DNA of 64,000 nucleotides from Henricia sp. BOLD:AAB3569 (GCA_037783545.1 JBBELK010000218.1:992001-1056000), one strand, 5' to 3'; counted from the stretch's first letter, positions 35,344-47,029 are shown. Notes: generated by a model not told the origin, from the letters alone. Translations and numbers: made by a program.

Positions 35344-36527
35344 ACCTTTTATTCCTTCATACCTCAAGAAGGATACCGGCATTAGGGCCTATATTCATCA
35401 TACTACGTATTAATTTGTTTTACTGTGACACAGTAAAAACAGGAACTCAATAAGATTCGAGATGTGCCTTTGTTTTTCATTTCATTTTGGTTTTACTTTT
35501 GAAACTAGATCCGTCAGAGTATCTTCTGATATTGAATTCACTTTAATTTTCATGCGATTTTCTACGTTTGTCGTAACGTTTTCACTTTAATTTGTATGCG
35601 ATTCTCTACGTTTGTCGTAACGTACGTATCATACAAACCGTCCCGTATTTAATTTGCAAGGGTGACTTTAAGGAGCTTATATTCAGATGTTCAGATATTC
35701 AGATGTTTCGAGAAAATGGATTTCGTTCTAACCTAGACAATCATCTCAAATACTTCCATAAAAATGTTATCCATGGAAGAAAAAAAATTGCAATCTCCAC
35801 TTTGGATGTGGAAGCAAAAAGGGTTGGTGTAATCACTGCACTGCTTTATATATAACCAGATAGTTTACAAAACGTCGGTGGTTTTTTAGTTTGACGATAT
35901 CCTTAAAAATATCCAGATTAAGAGCGCGAAATTTCAAAATAACTCACGAGGTAGGAGTGGGGGGTGGGGCGGGTGTTCGGGGGGTGGTGGACTCGGGTCA
36001 AATGTATCGGTTGTAAAGAAGGATTGGACCATTGGGGTGACAAATTGCTTTGGTTTAATAATCGCCTTTCGCATTTTCTTCTGCTGTATAGCACACAGAG
36101 ACATTGGGGAAAGAAGAAATGAATTTGAGCTTAGAAGATCTACGAAGCCGAAAGGAAAACAGGAAAATTAGCGCCCACGCAGAAATGCTTGACTGATAAA
36201 CACACACATGCACCTCTCGAGTGCCGCCAATAGGGAACAAACGCGCAATTGGTTCTCTGATTCATAAGCGTTTGGACAATTTCGTCTGGTTGTTAGTAAT
36301 TTGTCTGCACCTTACGCAAGCGTTTGGAGTAATATCATCTGCATGCCTCCTTCAGAACATTTACAAGGCGGCTACAAAGACTATTTTAAAAGCAACAGCA
36401 ATAGTAGAGGGAAACCCAACAAATAGAGGAAAATCGAGATAACTCTTTAGCTGGTGAAGTTTTTGTAGTTAGTTTTATGGCATCTTTGACAACTCAATTT
36501 GTGATTTTTCCATTGCTAATAGTGGAC
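35344..36527. other. Dispersed repeat 35695-35930, otherwise nothing recognised
   Basis: 35695-35930 (ATGGATTTCGTTCTAACCTA ... ATCACTGCACTG ... CATCGGTGGTTTTT-like) is shared with 53530-53745. 35945-36000 is G-rich. No gene supported. Confidence 0.55.
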
Positions 36528-37110
36528 GATAATAATAATAATACAGCATTTATAAAGCGCACTTGATCTGTAAAAACATTCAAAGGCGTGGTCTAGTTGA
36601 AAAATGGTTTAAATTCTCAATTCTTTGTAAATGCATTTGTGAACATGTGTGTCTTTAGTTGTTGCTGAAAGACAGTGATATTATCTATTTCTCCGAGAGA
36701 CTGAGGAAGAGAATTCCATAACCTTGGAGCAATACTCTGAAAACCTCTGTTTCCATAAGAGGACAGTCTGGTACCATAATTAGCCTTTTGCGTGTAACAT
36801 TTGCATAATCCTGGAGTCCCGAATTCTTCACTTTTAAATGGAGGTGCAGAAATTGCTACGTGGCGCATACCATTGCCTAGCAACCAACAGTCTGGTTGCT
36901 TTATGCCATTATTTCCTACGGTGAACACGGTATTGATTCTGTACTTCACACCTGCCGCGTGCACAACATAGCAACAACAATTTAGTCTGGTCAAGTGGAT
37001 ACTACTGCATGTGAAGAGAAGTACGCCAGTACACCAGATGCTATAGTCATGTGAAACAGGCAAAAGGCTAATTGCCTTAATACTTTTTAATTGGGAAGAT
37101 CGCAACAATG
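36528..37110 (-). pseudogene. 3' end of a CR1/L2-type LINE
   Basis: On the minus strand the protein ends with the tail typical of CR1-like non-LTR retrotransposon ORF2: SYGNRGFQSIAPRLWNSLP followed by a hydrophobic block and FQQQLKTHMF (about 36620-36760). The 3' end runs into GTGCGCTTTATAAATGCTG and an (ATT)n tail (36531-36543). Only the last part is present, as for a 5'-truncated insertion. The part toward 37110 is interrupted by a short repeat (TGTTGCTATGTTGTGCACG) also seen near 54440. No reverse transcriptase domain remains. Confidence 0.75.
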
Positions 37111-38124
37111 TCTTTGTGGGTCAAATTCCTGGGCTGCATATCAAATTATTGAAAGTATGATTCGCATTTGATTATCCTAGTGCCTTTTGAGTTGTGGCGC
37201 ATTTCCCTCTTTAAGTTTCGGACTAAAAGACTATTTGTGTGTGAGTGTGGGGAAAACACAATGACATTTCAGCACTTAATCACCGCCTCGCGAATCCATT
37301 ATACCCATAAACATGACACACAATATATCTCTTGAACATTAATTATTTCCCTGTTATAAAATCTACACACCTCTTCACTCTTCTCATCACCCATTCTTTC
37401 TCTGATTAGCTGCAGTGATTAAGAAAAATGATCGTGTTTATGTCACCATGTATATGTAGCGTCCGTCGTTATTGGTTAATGACTTTAACATTGGTCTTGT
37501 GGGGAAAGAGAAGTGTATAAAAACTGCAAGGCGTGGCTGGTGTGGCGTGATTCTGCGTTCGGGTCTTGGTCGAACCGTGGTATAGCTGTGGTGTGATTCT
37601 GCGTTCGGGTCTTGGCCGAAGAGAAATACCGAACTTGGACTCAAGATTTGAATAAACTGGACTTTGGGTGAGTAGGGTATATATTATTTTAATCGTTCTT
37701 ATTCTGTGTATTTTGTTGCACCTGTTCGCATAGTTCCTATATGCAGAAATCGGTTTGTGTGCCTATACCTATAGCGGTTTGGCAATTGAACTAAATTCAA
37801 CCATAGGCCGGGATTTGAACATAAGTTCCAGCTACGCCTACTTGGCCTAATAGAACTTCGGTTCCTTGCACCACACCACTGGGCCATTTTAACACCTCTA
37901 TAGGGGCACCTATGGGCAGTATAACCTGCTACCAATACTGACTTTATACGGTCTGAACTTTAAAATCCCCCATTCTTAGTCGCCTAACTGCACCTGTCGT
38001 CCTCCACAGGATAAAGTAGGGCATTTTGCCTTTGTCGATTAACTCGATTTGCCTTTCCAACAAGCTAAGTAAACGCATACATAGTGAGGAACAACTGCAT
38101 TACCGTGTTTCGAGACCACCAGTT
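37111..38124. other. Intergenic with a compact TATA/AATAAA/GTGAGT cluster
   Basis: See the promoter entry at 37516-37673. Elsewhere no gene or repeat is recognised; 37551 and 37597 begin a 46-base direct repeat of TTCTGCGTTCGGGTCTTGG. Confidence 0.5.
37516..37673 (+). promoter_or_regulatory. TATA box with downstream AATAAA and donor (solo LTR or promoter)
   Basis: TATAAAAA at 37516-37523 is followed by a 46-base tandem repeat, AATAAA at 37651-37656 and GTGAGT at 37668-37673. TATA then AATAAA within 140 bases is the layout of an LTR (U3-R); TATA then a short exon and a donor is the layout of a host or transposon first exon. I did not find the TG...CA borders or a target duplication. Confidence 0.35.
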
Positions 38125-38257
38125 GGCTTCATAGCTCAATATTGGTAGGGCGTCGGCACGTTAGACGTCTGCACTAAGGTCCGCAGTTCGAATCCCAGTG
38201 GAGTCAAGTTGCCTTTCACTGCACCAAGATCCGCGGTTCGAATCCTGGTGGAGCCAA
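38125..38257 (+). repeat. tRNA-like unit with partly duplicated 3' half
   Basis: GGCTTCATAGCTCAATATTGG is a box A, GCAGTTCGAATCCC a box B, and the ends GGCTTCA/TGGAGTC nearly pair. The T-arm half is repeated at 38220-38257 (CCGCGGTTCGAATCCTGG). Likely a tRNA-derived SINE head or tRNA relic. Confidence 0.55.
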
Positions 38258-39011
38258 GCTCTTTTTTTTTTCACTGCATACAGATTTCCCAAACTCACGG
38301 ACATTTGTCCACATTTCTACCGAATCACCACCCTGGCAGTCCCTGGGTCATTATCCCAATAAGAAATCACCTTATAACGTTTTAGCGTGTCAGATAGGCC
38401 CGTGTTGCATTTCAAATGATTTTGCTGCGAAACTGAACGGAACCGCAATCATTTGAGTGTATTTGATATTCTCGATTGCTTCCGAAGTCTGGGTAAAAAT
38501 CAACGCCCTCGCAGTCGCCTATTGCGGAAAGAAGCAGTTTATGGCAAAGTGCCTTGCTGAGGCACCCTGTACAGTTTATAGTCACTTAAAACAGACTGAC
38601 GGGTTCCGGCAAAACTCCAAAACGCAACGTCGAGCAACCGCTGAACAATGCAATGGTAGGGCCTACTTTTATTGGCTCCAACGCCTCCGTAAGAGCCGGT
38701 GAGGCAGGGTACGCCACTCTGCCTGAAAATCTCCCTAAGAACCTAACCTGAACTTCCAGAGGTATTTTTAGGTAAGCTCATCCCATGCCCAATTTAATCA
38801 GCTGTGAATCACTTTGTTCAGAACCTGAACGAAATCACTGAAGCGGAACAGTCTTGAATGTGATTCTAAAGTGATTGGTCGATCAGTGCCTTGTTATCCA
38901 CAAGTTCACTGTATTCAACAAACTTCTGTTCTGATCAAGAGTTGATATTTTAAGAAAATTGTGTTTCTTTTTTGGGAGAGTATATATATAAACCCGAAGC
39001 GATCAACTATC
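38258..39011. repeat. Dispersed repeat, copy of the 50.7-51.3 kb family
   Basis: 38690-38940 shares CCGTAAGAGCC, GAGGCAGGGTACGCCACTCTG, AGCTCATCCC, and TTATCCACAAGTTC.CTGTATTCAACAAAC with 50700-51310. The preceding 400 bases hold nothing recognised. Confidence 0.6.
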
Positions 39012-39101
39012 ACTATGAACATCTAACAATGGAAATTGGGCACACACCATTGTTACTAACAATGGGGTTACAATGAACATGTACATGTTTTTGCTCATAG
39101 T
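39012..39101. repeat. Palindromic short MITE, copy 3, right arm rearranged
   Basis: The left arm ACTATGAACATCTAACAATGG and right tip GCTCATAGT match the family, but the right arm is partly replaced by ACATGTACATG-type sequence. Confidence 0.7.
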
Positions 39102-39177
39102 GTATACACTGTTCAGTTGATCGTCAAACATACCAATCCGCATGGTCGACCTGCCAACAGTGGAGCGAATGACTCGG

Positions 39178-39618
39178 CGCGGTCGGGTTGGCGTATAGAC
39201 CGTATCGAATAGCCGCCATTTCGGGGGGGATTTTTTTTGTTCCTTGAGGACATGCATTGGTTGCACATATTGTGCTTCCATTGTTGAACGGTTTAAGTAA
39301 CAAAAGGTGTCCCACGAAATGGCGGCTATTCGATACGGTCTATAGGTTCTTTCCCCGCCTTTCACATTTAGCGTCCCGGGTTCGATTCCGAGGCGTGTAA
39401 ATGTGGATTGGGTTTGCAGTCCCTACTTGACCGCGTGGGTTCCCCATGAGATTTCCCTGGGGGTTTCCTCTCACTTCTAAAACTGCATCTCCTTCCTTGT
39501 CATCTCAAGTTGAGAATAAAGTGAAGTTAAAGCCAATATACCGTATCTATAGTAGATGGCATAAAGGGCCTTAGTTGCCGAAGATACCATAAAATAACCT
39601 GCACCATCAACAACAACG
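39178..39618 (+). mobile_element. tRNA-headed SINE, copy 2, interrupted by a MITE
   Basis: Follows the same order as 30854-31134: GCGGTCGGGTTGGCGTA, GGTTCGATTCC box B, body and ACAACAAC tail, with a short flanking repeat GACTCGG (39171-39177 and 39622-39628). The MITE at 39196-39342 is inserted between box A and box B, which should have silenced Pol III transcription. Confidence 0.85.
39196..39342. mobile_element. 147-bp TA-flanked MITE (TAGACCGTATCGAAT ends)
   Basis: Inverted ends TAGACCGTATCGAATAGCCG / CGGCTATTCGATACGGTCTA with TA duplications at 39194-39195 and 39343-39344, the mark of Tc1/mariner-type insertion. The uninterrupted SINE copy at 30854-31134 supplies the empty site. A sister copy is at 61289-61434. 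Confidence 0.9.
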
Positions 39619-39628
39619 ACCGACTCGG

Positions 39629-40811
39629 TGAAGGACCAAACGGTGAACAGTTTAGGTGTTTGACAGATAAGTGAAGGTACTACTGCATGGCCAAGCACCG
39701 CCCAAAGTATTGCTCAAACAATTTCAAGGGAAGGTATTTCAATCCATACATCGTTTTCTCTCCAGCCGATTACTGGCCAGCTTATTAAAACCATTACCAA
39801 TCTCAGTAAACACAATTAATCAGCCGGTAAACTTCTTAAACTGTCACCGGTTATTGGCAGCATACAAACTCCACACAAAAGACGAAGCACGGTGCTCTTT
39901 ATTCACATCATGTTGATTCTGCGTCTTTCCAGAATGATTAAGTGGACAAAACAAATTGTCGCACGCGATGAACTAATTATTAGATTGCATAATGGCCTAC
40001 AGTGCGTTATATCTCGCGGAAGCGTCAGCGAAAAGTGCAGAAAAGAATCCCCGCTCTAGCTGCTTTTGTAAAAACGACGGATGCTCATAGAATTGAAAAT
40101 ATATACACAGTATATAAAGTCTATCGCTTTATCTTCAAAATCAAAATGGCGTGCCTTCAACTGAATGGACGTATGATGTTTACTGTATGACCGTTAACCT
40201 CATAATATAGTACATTGACGTTTTGACTATATTATACGTCTAAAGTTCATTATATCGACAGCGTAATTAACTTTCTCAAGACGGATGTGCCCAGTTCTTT
40301 GATGCAATCGCGCCCTAATTAATGTACTTTACACCCATCTATTCATCACAAACATACCAATAAGTAACCATGGCAAAACTTTCGAACATGCAAGTACTCC
40401 AGTCGAAAACACTGACTAGAAGTCCATGTTTTAAAAGCTAAGATAAATCTGATTAGCTCTTTTAAGGTGGGCGCGCGGGCACAATATAGAGGGGCGTACT
40501 TTATTTATTAGTAAAGGCAAAACAACTGTCTTTTTAATTTGCACGTATTTATTTTATAAGTATACAACAGGAACAATGGGCGTGCGGGTACATCCAGGAC
40601 TTCATGCATTAATATTATTGGTGGCGTTCGATTACCTTACATGAGTCTACACGTAATTAACCTCGTCCTCTGGCTGATCACAACTTGCACGATCATCCCC
40701 AGGTCTGGGTAGAATCAAGGAAGCAAAAGGCCAATTTTAGGCCACAGCCAATGGATTCGGGCACGGCCATTAGCCTCTTGGCGGACACAATAGACATTGT
40801 GTGCCCGTCAC
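39629..40811. other. Intergenic, nothing recognised
   Basis: AT-rich sequence; a short ACACAATAGACATTGTGT hairpin lies just before the palindrome's left edge. No gene supported. Confidence 0.5.
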
Positions 40812-40849
40812 TATGGAATTCCATATGTGCCAATCAATCCGCGTCTCCT

Positions 40850-41065
40850 TTTTATCCCGTCGCGTTTTTTTTCCTGTCGCGTTTTTTTCTTTTCGTCGCA
40901 TTTTTTCTCTTTTCGTCGCATTTTTTTTCTTTTCGTCGCCTTTTTTTTCTTTTCGTCGCATTTTTTTTTTCGTCGCATTTTTTGTTTTCGTCGCATTTTT
41001 TTTTTCGTCGCATTTGTTTTTTTCGTCGCATTTTTTTTCCCGTCGCATTTTTTTTTTCGACTACT
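40850..41065. repeat. TTTTTCGTCGCA minisatellite, left arm
   Basis: More than ten units of TTTTTTTTCGTCGCA with variable T runs. Translated frames are Phe/Ser/Arg low complexity and not proteins. The complement is at 47030-47240. Confidence 0.92.
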
Positions 41066-41312
41066 GCTACTCACGTCTGTTCAAGGCCCATAGAGATAAC
41101 GGGCACAGACTATTTTTTCTGGGCTTGGGCGCGTGATTCCACGCCGCCGGAGTCGAGTAGAATCGATTCCACTTCGAATCGCGTTTCGATATTTTTTGAG
41201 GAATCGATTACCTGTAGAAATCGATTCCCTGTCGAAATCGATTCCCTTTCATCTAGATTCTAGAACCAATAAATTAAATGAATAAAATAAAATTAAGCCG
41301 AAGGCATTTTTG

Positions 41313-42060
41313 TTATGGATCTGACCCCTGAACCACCCTGATGACTAGCTGAACCTGGTGCATCGTTTGTACTGGTGACGCGCCGTAGATCAACCAGTCG
41401 TCCAGGTACATGCAAAGGTTGACACCCTGCAGCCTGAGGTACGCTCCAACCGCCCTGGTAACCATCGTGAACACCCTGGGCGAAGTGGAAATCCCGAAGG
41501 GAAGGCACGTCCATTCGTACGTCTGGCCCAGGATTTCGAATCTGAGCCAGCGCTGGTCTAGGGACGAGACCGGGACGTGCAGGTAGGCATCCTTCAAATC
41601 TATAGAGGATGCCCACCTTCCCTTAAGCGGGCAGCGTAGGATGGACGCAAAAGTCTCCATCCTGAACTTGCGGGGCCGTATGAAACGGTTTAAGGGCTTG
41701 GGGTTCAGGATGGGCGCCAGTCCCCGGTCTGCTTGGGAGCCAAGAAGAACGTCAACCAAAACCCCTCGCGATAGGGGGGAGGGGGGTCGACCGGAGAGAT
41801 GGCGCCCTTGGCAAGGAGGGCAGAGATCTCTGTCATAAGGATGACATCATTCTGACCCCCATCCTGTGGATAACGGGGTAGGTTTCGGTTAATAAGTCGC
41901 TGGGGGTACCGCCGTGAATTCCAGGCGATAACCCCGAGACACAATCTCCAGAACCCAAGCGCCCGGGGAGCTGAGATGGCTGGCCACTCCGGAGCATACA
42001 ACCGAAGGCGGCCGCCCACCGGAGGTGGTATGGATCCCGTTACATGAGGGGATTCCGCGG
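41313..42060 (-). pseudogene. DIRS-type reverse transcriptase fragment (left arm)
   Basis: The minus strand encodes the N-terminal and palm part of a DIRS1-like RT: a leader APRALGFWRLCLG, then ASSIDLKDAYLHVP (motif A with catalytic Asp), LPFGISTSPRVFT (motif B) and MYLDDWLIYG (motif C). A missing G at about 41713 breaks the frame between GDWRP and ILNPKPL, which are continuous in the right arm. The protein stops shortly after motif C at the same place in both arms, so thumb, RNase H and tyrosine recombinase are missing. Confidence 0.88.
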
Positions 42061-43672
42061 CCGCCAAGCCCTCGGGACCGACGTTGCTTCCCCTTCTTTG
42101 GGCCCTTGCCCTTCGAATTGGAAGGCTGGCCAGACCTGGCCCTGAAATTCTTCTGAGAAGAACCCGGGGCATCGGACTGCTTGGTGTCCTAGGAAGTGCC
42201 TGACTTCTCCTGCTTGGCGGGCCTGCCAGAGCTCGAACAGGAAGGGCGCTTGCCCTTGGTCTTCTTGCTCGAAGGTTTTTTGGGAACCAGAAACCTTTGC
42301 CTGTGCTTGCTTTAGCGCTTGCTCACTCTCAACCCGCTCGGCCAAAGCGAGCAGGGAAGAACAGAACGCGCCTCCGAAGAGGACGTCCTGTTTCTCAGGC
42401 TTGGTCTTCGAGACCTGAGAAGCCAGGTCTGAGCTTAGCGACCAGAGGGAAAAACATACATTTTTACGCCGGAGGGTCAGCGCCATCGAGGTCTCCGTCT
42501 GCCGTGTTACAAGCGCGGCCATTACCATGGCAGCATCGGAGACCTCCGTGGCGGCATCTGCTCTGTCGCCCATAACAACCGACGCATGTCGTGGGCGACG
42601 ATCATGGAGAAGGCGCCTAACCGAAGGCTGGAGGACACCGCCAAGTCAAGAAGGCGCAGCAGTTCCTCCCAGAAGGGAGAGACGACCGCTGGAGGTCCCT
42701 TGGTCGACGGTAGCCTAGCGGCGACGTCATGGTCCGTGGAGGGTGTCCTCAGGAAGGAGTCATAAGCCTTCTCCGTAGTCCGGAATGATCTGGTGAAACC
42801 CTTCACCGAGAAAATTCCAGACTTCTGGGGAACAGCCCCCGACCTGTCCCATAGACGAACGTCTGTGGGCAAGGAGCATGCCTGGACCCGTGGAGGCGGG
42901 AGAAGAGGAAAGCCAAGATCGAGTTGGCCCTTCTCCGCCTACCGCTCGGGCGCACTAGACAAGCCGAGCTTCTCGGCCGCCCTACGCACCACAGCAAAGG
43001 GTACACGCTTGAAGAGTGTCCACCCGAGTCATCCTCACCGCTGCTAGCCTCCGAGACATCGAAGGTTAGTGGGCGGTAGGAACCCGCGGAAGACGGGGCA
43101 GCCGATGGAACCAAAGGAGAAGGAGCGGGCGCGCATCCATCTGAGTAGAGGGCGCCGTTCCCGATGGACCTGGTCAGCCCCAGTACAACGGTTGGGCTGT
43201 ACCCGACCTAGCCCCAACGATGGCCCAAGCCGGTTCTCCGTAGGCTCGACGCCTCCTGTCCCTGAAGGTACGCTATCCGAGGGACGGGGGTCACTTGCGT
43301 AACCGCCGTGCTCAGCTCTCATACCTGGGCCTACCGAATCGGTAGTACCCCTTCCTTTGAAGAGAGAGATGAGTTCCCGTAACAACGGTGCTACCTCGCT
43401 ACCCAGAGGTTGTTCGGTAGCGGCCCCAACTGACCCAAGACCAGGGGGCCGAGCAGCCGGTGGTCGGGTCACGGCGTAGCCATAGTCCGGTGGAGCCATG
43501 GTAGAAAACCCGTGCCGGACTGGTCCACCCCGACGTGCCAACCAGGCTGGGGTGTATTAGTTACGTACTGCTGGGCAGCTAACTCCGAAGGGACAAGCTG
43601 TGGCAGGTACTCAGCACCAGCGGGACCCAGCCAAACTGGCTGACCCGCCTGCATAAGCACCAACGTCATGTC
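42061..43672 (-). pseudogene. Degenerate DIRS gag-like region (left arm)
   Basis: Overlapping minus-strand frames give gag-like sequence upstream of RT: a Pro/Gly/Gln-rich start (GQPVWLGPAGAEYLPQLVPSE), GSEVAPLLRELISLFKGRG, a Ser/Asp patch, and an alpha-helical block with WEELLRLLDLAVSSSLRLG. Frames shift several times. The homology to gag is inferred from position and composition, not from a motif. Confidence 0.6.
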
Positions 43673-43683
43673 CAGCTACCAGG

Positions 43684-43923
43684 GGCCAATTTCATAGAGG
43701 TGTTTAAGCACAAAAAATTGCTTAAGCACAAAAAACTCTTGCTCAGTAGAGTATGTTACCAGTGAAATCCTCATGTGATAGAAATATTATATGACCAGTT
43801 TTAGAGGACTGTTTCATTACCATGACAATCACATGAAATTTTTGCTGGTAACCTCGTTTTATCAAGTAAGATTTGTCATGCTTAAGCAATTTTTCATGCT
43901 TAAGCAGCTCTATGAAATTGGCC
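43684..43923. mobile_element. 240-bp MITE with 5-bp CCAGG duplication
   Basis: Inverted ends GGCCAATTTCATAGAG.TG / CAGCTCTATGAAATTGGCC plus inner TTAAGCA repeats. CCAGG stands at 43679-43683 and 43924-43928. The right arm of the palindrome is the empty site (CTACCGGGTCTCCC), so the insertion happened after or independently of that arm. A relative is at 14191-14503. Confidence 0.9.
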
Positions 43924-43935
43924 CCAGGTCTCCCG

Positions 43936-44160
43936 CGGTCGGGGACGGTGCAGGATACCCTGCGCTGAACGCGGTCGCGGGTGTACCCGTGTAGAAGTTC
44001 GAAACTGGCCGGGCCAGTTGGGCCATGAACGGGAAAGACCCCTGCCGCGGCACACCGCTTCCCGGCCCAAACTGGGTAGGTGTTGGGTGAGCCGGCGGCC
44101 GGCTGAGGAAACCCCGCATAGCTGGGTCATTCCGTGTGAAATCACCTAGAGGTTGTCAGG
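43936..44160 (-). pseudogene. DIRS gag N-terminal remnant
   Basis: The minus frame (RGFLSRPPAHPTPTQFGP region) is Pro/Gly/Ser-rich and runs in the direction of the left-arm gag, from which it is separated by the MITE. The right arm lacks this part. Confidence 0.5.
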
Positions 44161-45269
44161 GGTCCGACTCGGATTTGGTCAAAACATTTTATAAAAATAC
44201 TTCAACCTATGTCATGAACATTTACAAAATTTTAGAGGCCAACTCCAACTCGTTGCTGGGATATGACCTCCAGAAAATGCCTACCCTACCCACATTTTCC
44301 CAATCGTAGCCGTGCCATTGGAGGCTAGGCCTGTAGCTCAAAAATGCTTGGGAATTTTTACCTGAAAATTGATATACACATAGATTGGCATCTAATCTGC
44401 ATGATTCTGTTATCAAAAGTACGCTACCACGTTTCCTTTTCGAGATGTCGCTCCCCGAAAACTCTCATTTTTGATTATCGTGGTAACTTGTTTTCATTTT
44501 TGGCTCCCCATGGTGCCCACATAGATGGTTGAATTGAATGGATACCTACATGTACATGTATGAGAGTGAAAGTGTTCTGTGTTTGATTGGGCCCTCTCAT
44601 CATGAGAGTCCAACAGGGCTGTATGCTCTCCAGTGAGCCTAGTGACCAGGGGTAATAATGTGGGCACCTTGCTTATAGTAGATTTGTGTGCATACTATAA
44701 TATGTTATTGGGACACGACAACTGAGTGGTGGGGTGCACTCTGTATGCGGAATGAACTCTGTATGCCTTCAAAAGTGGGCACGTGCACCCACAATAGACC
44801 GTGTAAGTTGACCTCGAGAACGAGCGGGACTCTGCGAGACTCGTTGACTTCCGGAGACCTTAGATAGGAATTATATCATGCGTGGGGACAGTTTCGTTAC
44901 CATTTTGACACCACCTCAAAATTACCGATTCGGGGTCCACTATAAAAATCCTTAAAATCTCATTTATCACCGAGTGTGCGAAATGTTGATTGAGCAAAAA
45001 GTTAATAAAATTTTAAATATTTCTGTGTCTGACATAAACTGGTAACCCTACACGTAATAGAAAAACCATATCGCCATGACACCGCGTCGCTGGTAATCTG
45101 CAACTGGTGCAAAAATGTTGCCGCAGTGTAGTTGCCGCGAATTCAGTGCATTATGGCCGTTTTCAAAAGTACTCGATTCGGATTCATACAGTCTTTGCGA
45201 TTTCCGGTGAAAAATCAAAGGAGGTGAAAAATCAAAGGAGACCGTCACAACGTTGAAACCACATCATGC
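44161..45269. other. Spacer between palindrome arms, no gene
   Basis: Unique AT-rich sequence of about 1.1 kb without recognisable coding or repeat content; GGAGGTGAAAAATCAAA is tandemly repeated near 45208-45238. It would form the loop of any cruciform or hairpin RNA. Confidence 0.5.
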
Positions 45270-45440
45270 CGGGAGACCCGGTAGCTGGACATGACATTGG
45301 TGCTTATGCTACCGGGGCAAGGGCGGGTCAGCCAGTTTGGCTGGGTCCCGCTGGTGCTGAGTACCTGCCACAGCTAGTCCCTTCGGAGTTAGCTGCCCAG
45401 CAGTACGTAACCAATACACCCCAGCCTGGTTGGCTACGCT

Positions 45441-46153
45441 GTGACCCGACCACCGGCTGCTCGGCCCCCTGGTCTTGAGTCAGTTGGGGCCGCTACCGAA
45501 CAACCTCTGGGTAGCGAGGTAGCACCGTCGTTACGGGAACTCAGCTCTCTCTTCAAAGGAAGGGGTACTGCCGATTCGGTAGGCCCAGGTATGAGAGCTG
45601 AGCACGGCGGTTACGCAAGTGACCCCCGTCCCTCGGATAGCGTACCTTCAGGGACAGGAGGCGTCGAGCCTACGGAGAACCGGTTTGGGCCATCGTTGGG
45701 ACTCGGTCGGGTCCAGCCCAACCGTTGTACTGGGGCTGACCAGTCAGTGCCGGCTCACGAGCCCGCAGGTCCATCGGGAACGGCGCCCTCTACCCAGATG
45801 GATGCGCGCCTGCTCCTTCTCCTTTGGTTCCATCGGCTGCCCCGTCTTCTGCGGGTTCCTACCGCCCACTAACCTTCGATGTCTCGGAGGCTAGCAGCGG
45901 TGAGGATGACTCGGGTTCGGACGATCCTCCTGACGAGGCTACATCCGTCCTGGCCCCGCCGGCGGCCACTATGGACCCAGAGGAGGTGGACACTCTTCCA
46001 GCGTGTACCCCTGCTGTGGTGCGTAGGGCGGCCGAGAAGCTCGGCTTGTCCTGTGCGCCCGAGCAGTAGGCGGAGAAGGGCCAACTCGATCTTGGCTTTC
46101 CTCTTCTCCCGCCTCCACGGGTCCAGGCATGCTCCTTGCCCACAGACGTTCGT
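45441..46153 (+). pseudogene. Degenerate DIRS gag-like region (right arm)
   Basis: Contains the same PPGLESVGAATEQPLGSEVAP and SLFKGRG blocks as the left arm in several frames, then an internal stop at 46068 (CGAGCAGTAG). The block with the WEELLRLL helix is gone with the 860-base deletion. Confidence 0.6.
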
Positions 46154-46834
46154 CCTGAGTGGCCAGCCATCTCAGCTCCCCGGGCACTTGGGTTCTGGAG
46201 ATTGTGTCTCGGGGTTATCGCCTGGAATTCACGGCGGTACCCCCAGCGACTTCTTAACCGAAACCTACCCCCTTATCCACAGGATGGGGGTCAGAAGGAT
46301 GTCATCCTTATGACAGAGGTCTCTGCCCTGCTTGCCAAGGGCGCCATCTCTCCGGTCGACCCCCCTCCCCCCTATCGCGAGGGGTTTTGGTTGACGTTCT
46401 TCTTGGCTCCCAAGCAGACCGGGGACTGGCGCCCCATCCTGAACCCCAAGCCCTTAAACCGTTTAATACGGCCCCGCAAGTTCAGGATGGAGACTTTTGC
46501 GTCCATCCTACGCTGCCCGCTTAAGGGAAGATGGGCATCCTCTATCGATTTGAAGGATGCCTACCTGCACGTCCCGGTCTCGTCCCTAGACCAGCGCTGG
46601 CTCAGATTTGAAATCCTGGGCCAGACGTACGAATGGACGTGCCTTCCCTTCGGGCTTTCCACTTCGCCCAGGGTGTTCACGATGGTTACCAGGGCGGTGG
46701 GAGCGTACCTCAGGCTGCAGGGTGTCAACCTTTGCATGTACCTGGACGACTGGTTGATCTACGGCGCGTCACCAGTACAAACGATGCACCAGGTTCAGCT
46801 AGTCATCAGGGTGGTTCAGTGGTCAGATCCATAA
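46154..46834 (+). pseudogene. DIRS-type reverse transcriptase fragment (right arm)
   Basis: One open frame of about 226 codons, fused to a few gag-like codons upstream. RT motifs in order: APKQTGDWRP, ILNPKPLN, SSIDLKDAYLHVP (motif A), LPFGLSTSPRVFT (motif B), MYLDDWLIYG (motif C), then a stop. The frame is intact here, unlike the left arm, but it lacks the thumb, RNase H and recombinase, so it cannot be autonomous. Confidence 0.9.
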
Positions 46835-47029
46835 CAAAAATGCCTTCGGCTTAATTTTATTTCATTCATTTCATTTAATGGTTCTAGAATCTAGATGAGA
46901 GGGAATCGATTTCGACAGGGAATCGATTTGTACAGGTAATCGATTCCTCAACAAATATCGAAACGCGATTCGAAAAATAGTCTGTGCCCGTTATCTCTAT
47001 GGGCCTTGAACAGACGTGAGTAGCAGTAG

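Larger units (their letters stand above)
40812..43935 (-). repeat. Left arm of a large palindrome (DIRS-like element, minus orientation)
   Basis: From TATGGAATTCCATATGTGCC at 40812 to TCTCCCG at 43935 this arm is the reverse complement of 45270-47276, apart from indels. It has a 240-bp MITE insertion (43684-43923) and an extra block of about 860 bases (41992-42853) absent from the right arm, and it lacks about 85 bases near 43020 and one G near 41713 that the right arm retains. Confidence 0.93.

Noticed and set aside
40685..41263. 192-codon Phe/Ser-rich ORF and its Lys-rich antisense frames
   Set aside because: They are translations of the TTTTTCGTCGCA minisatellite.
41313..46834. Functional or domesticated reverse transcriptase
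   Set aside because: Both copies stop soon after motif C, lack RNase H and the tyrosine recombinase, and the left copy is frameshifted; no sign of a host promoter or conserved frame.
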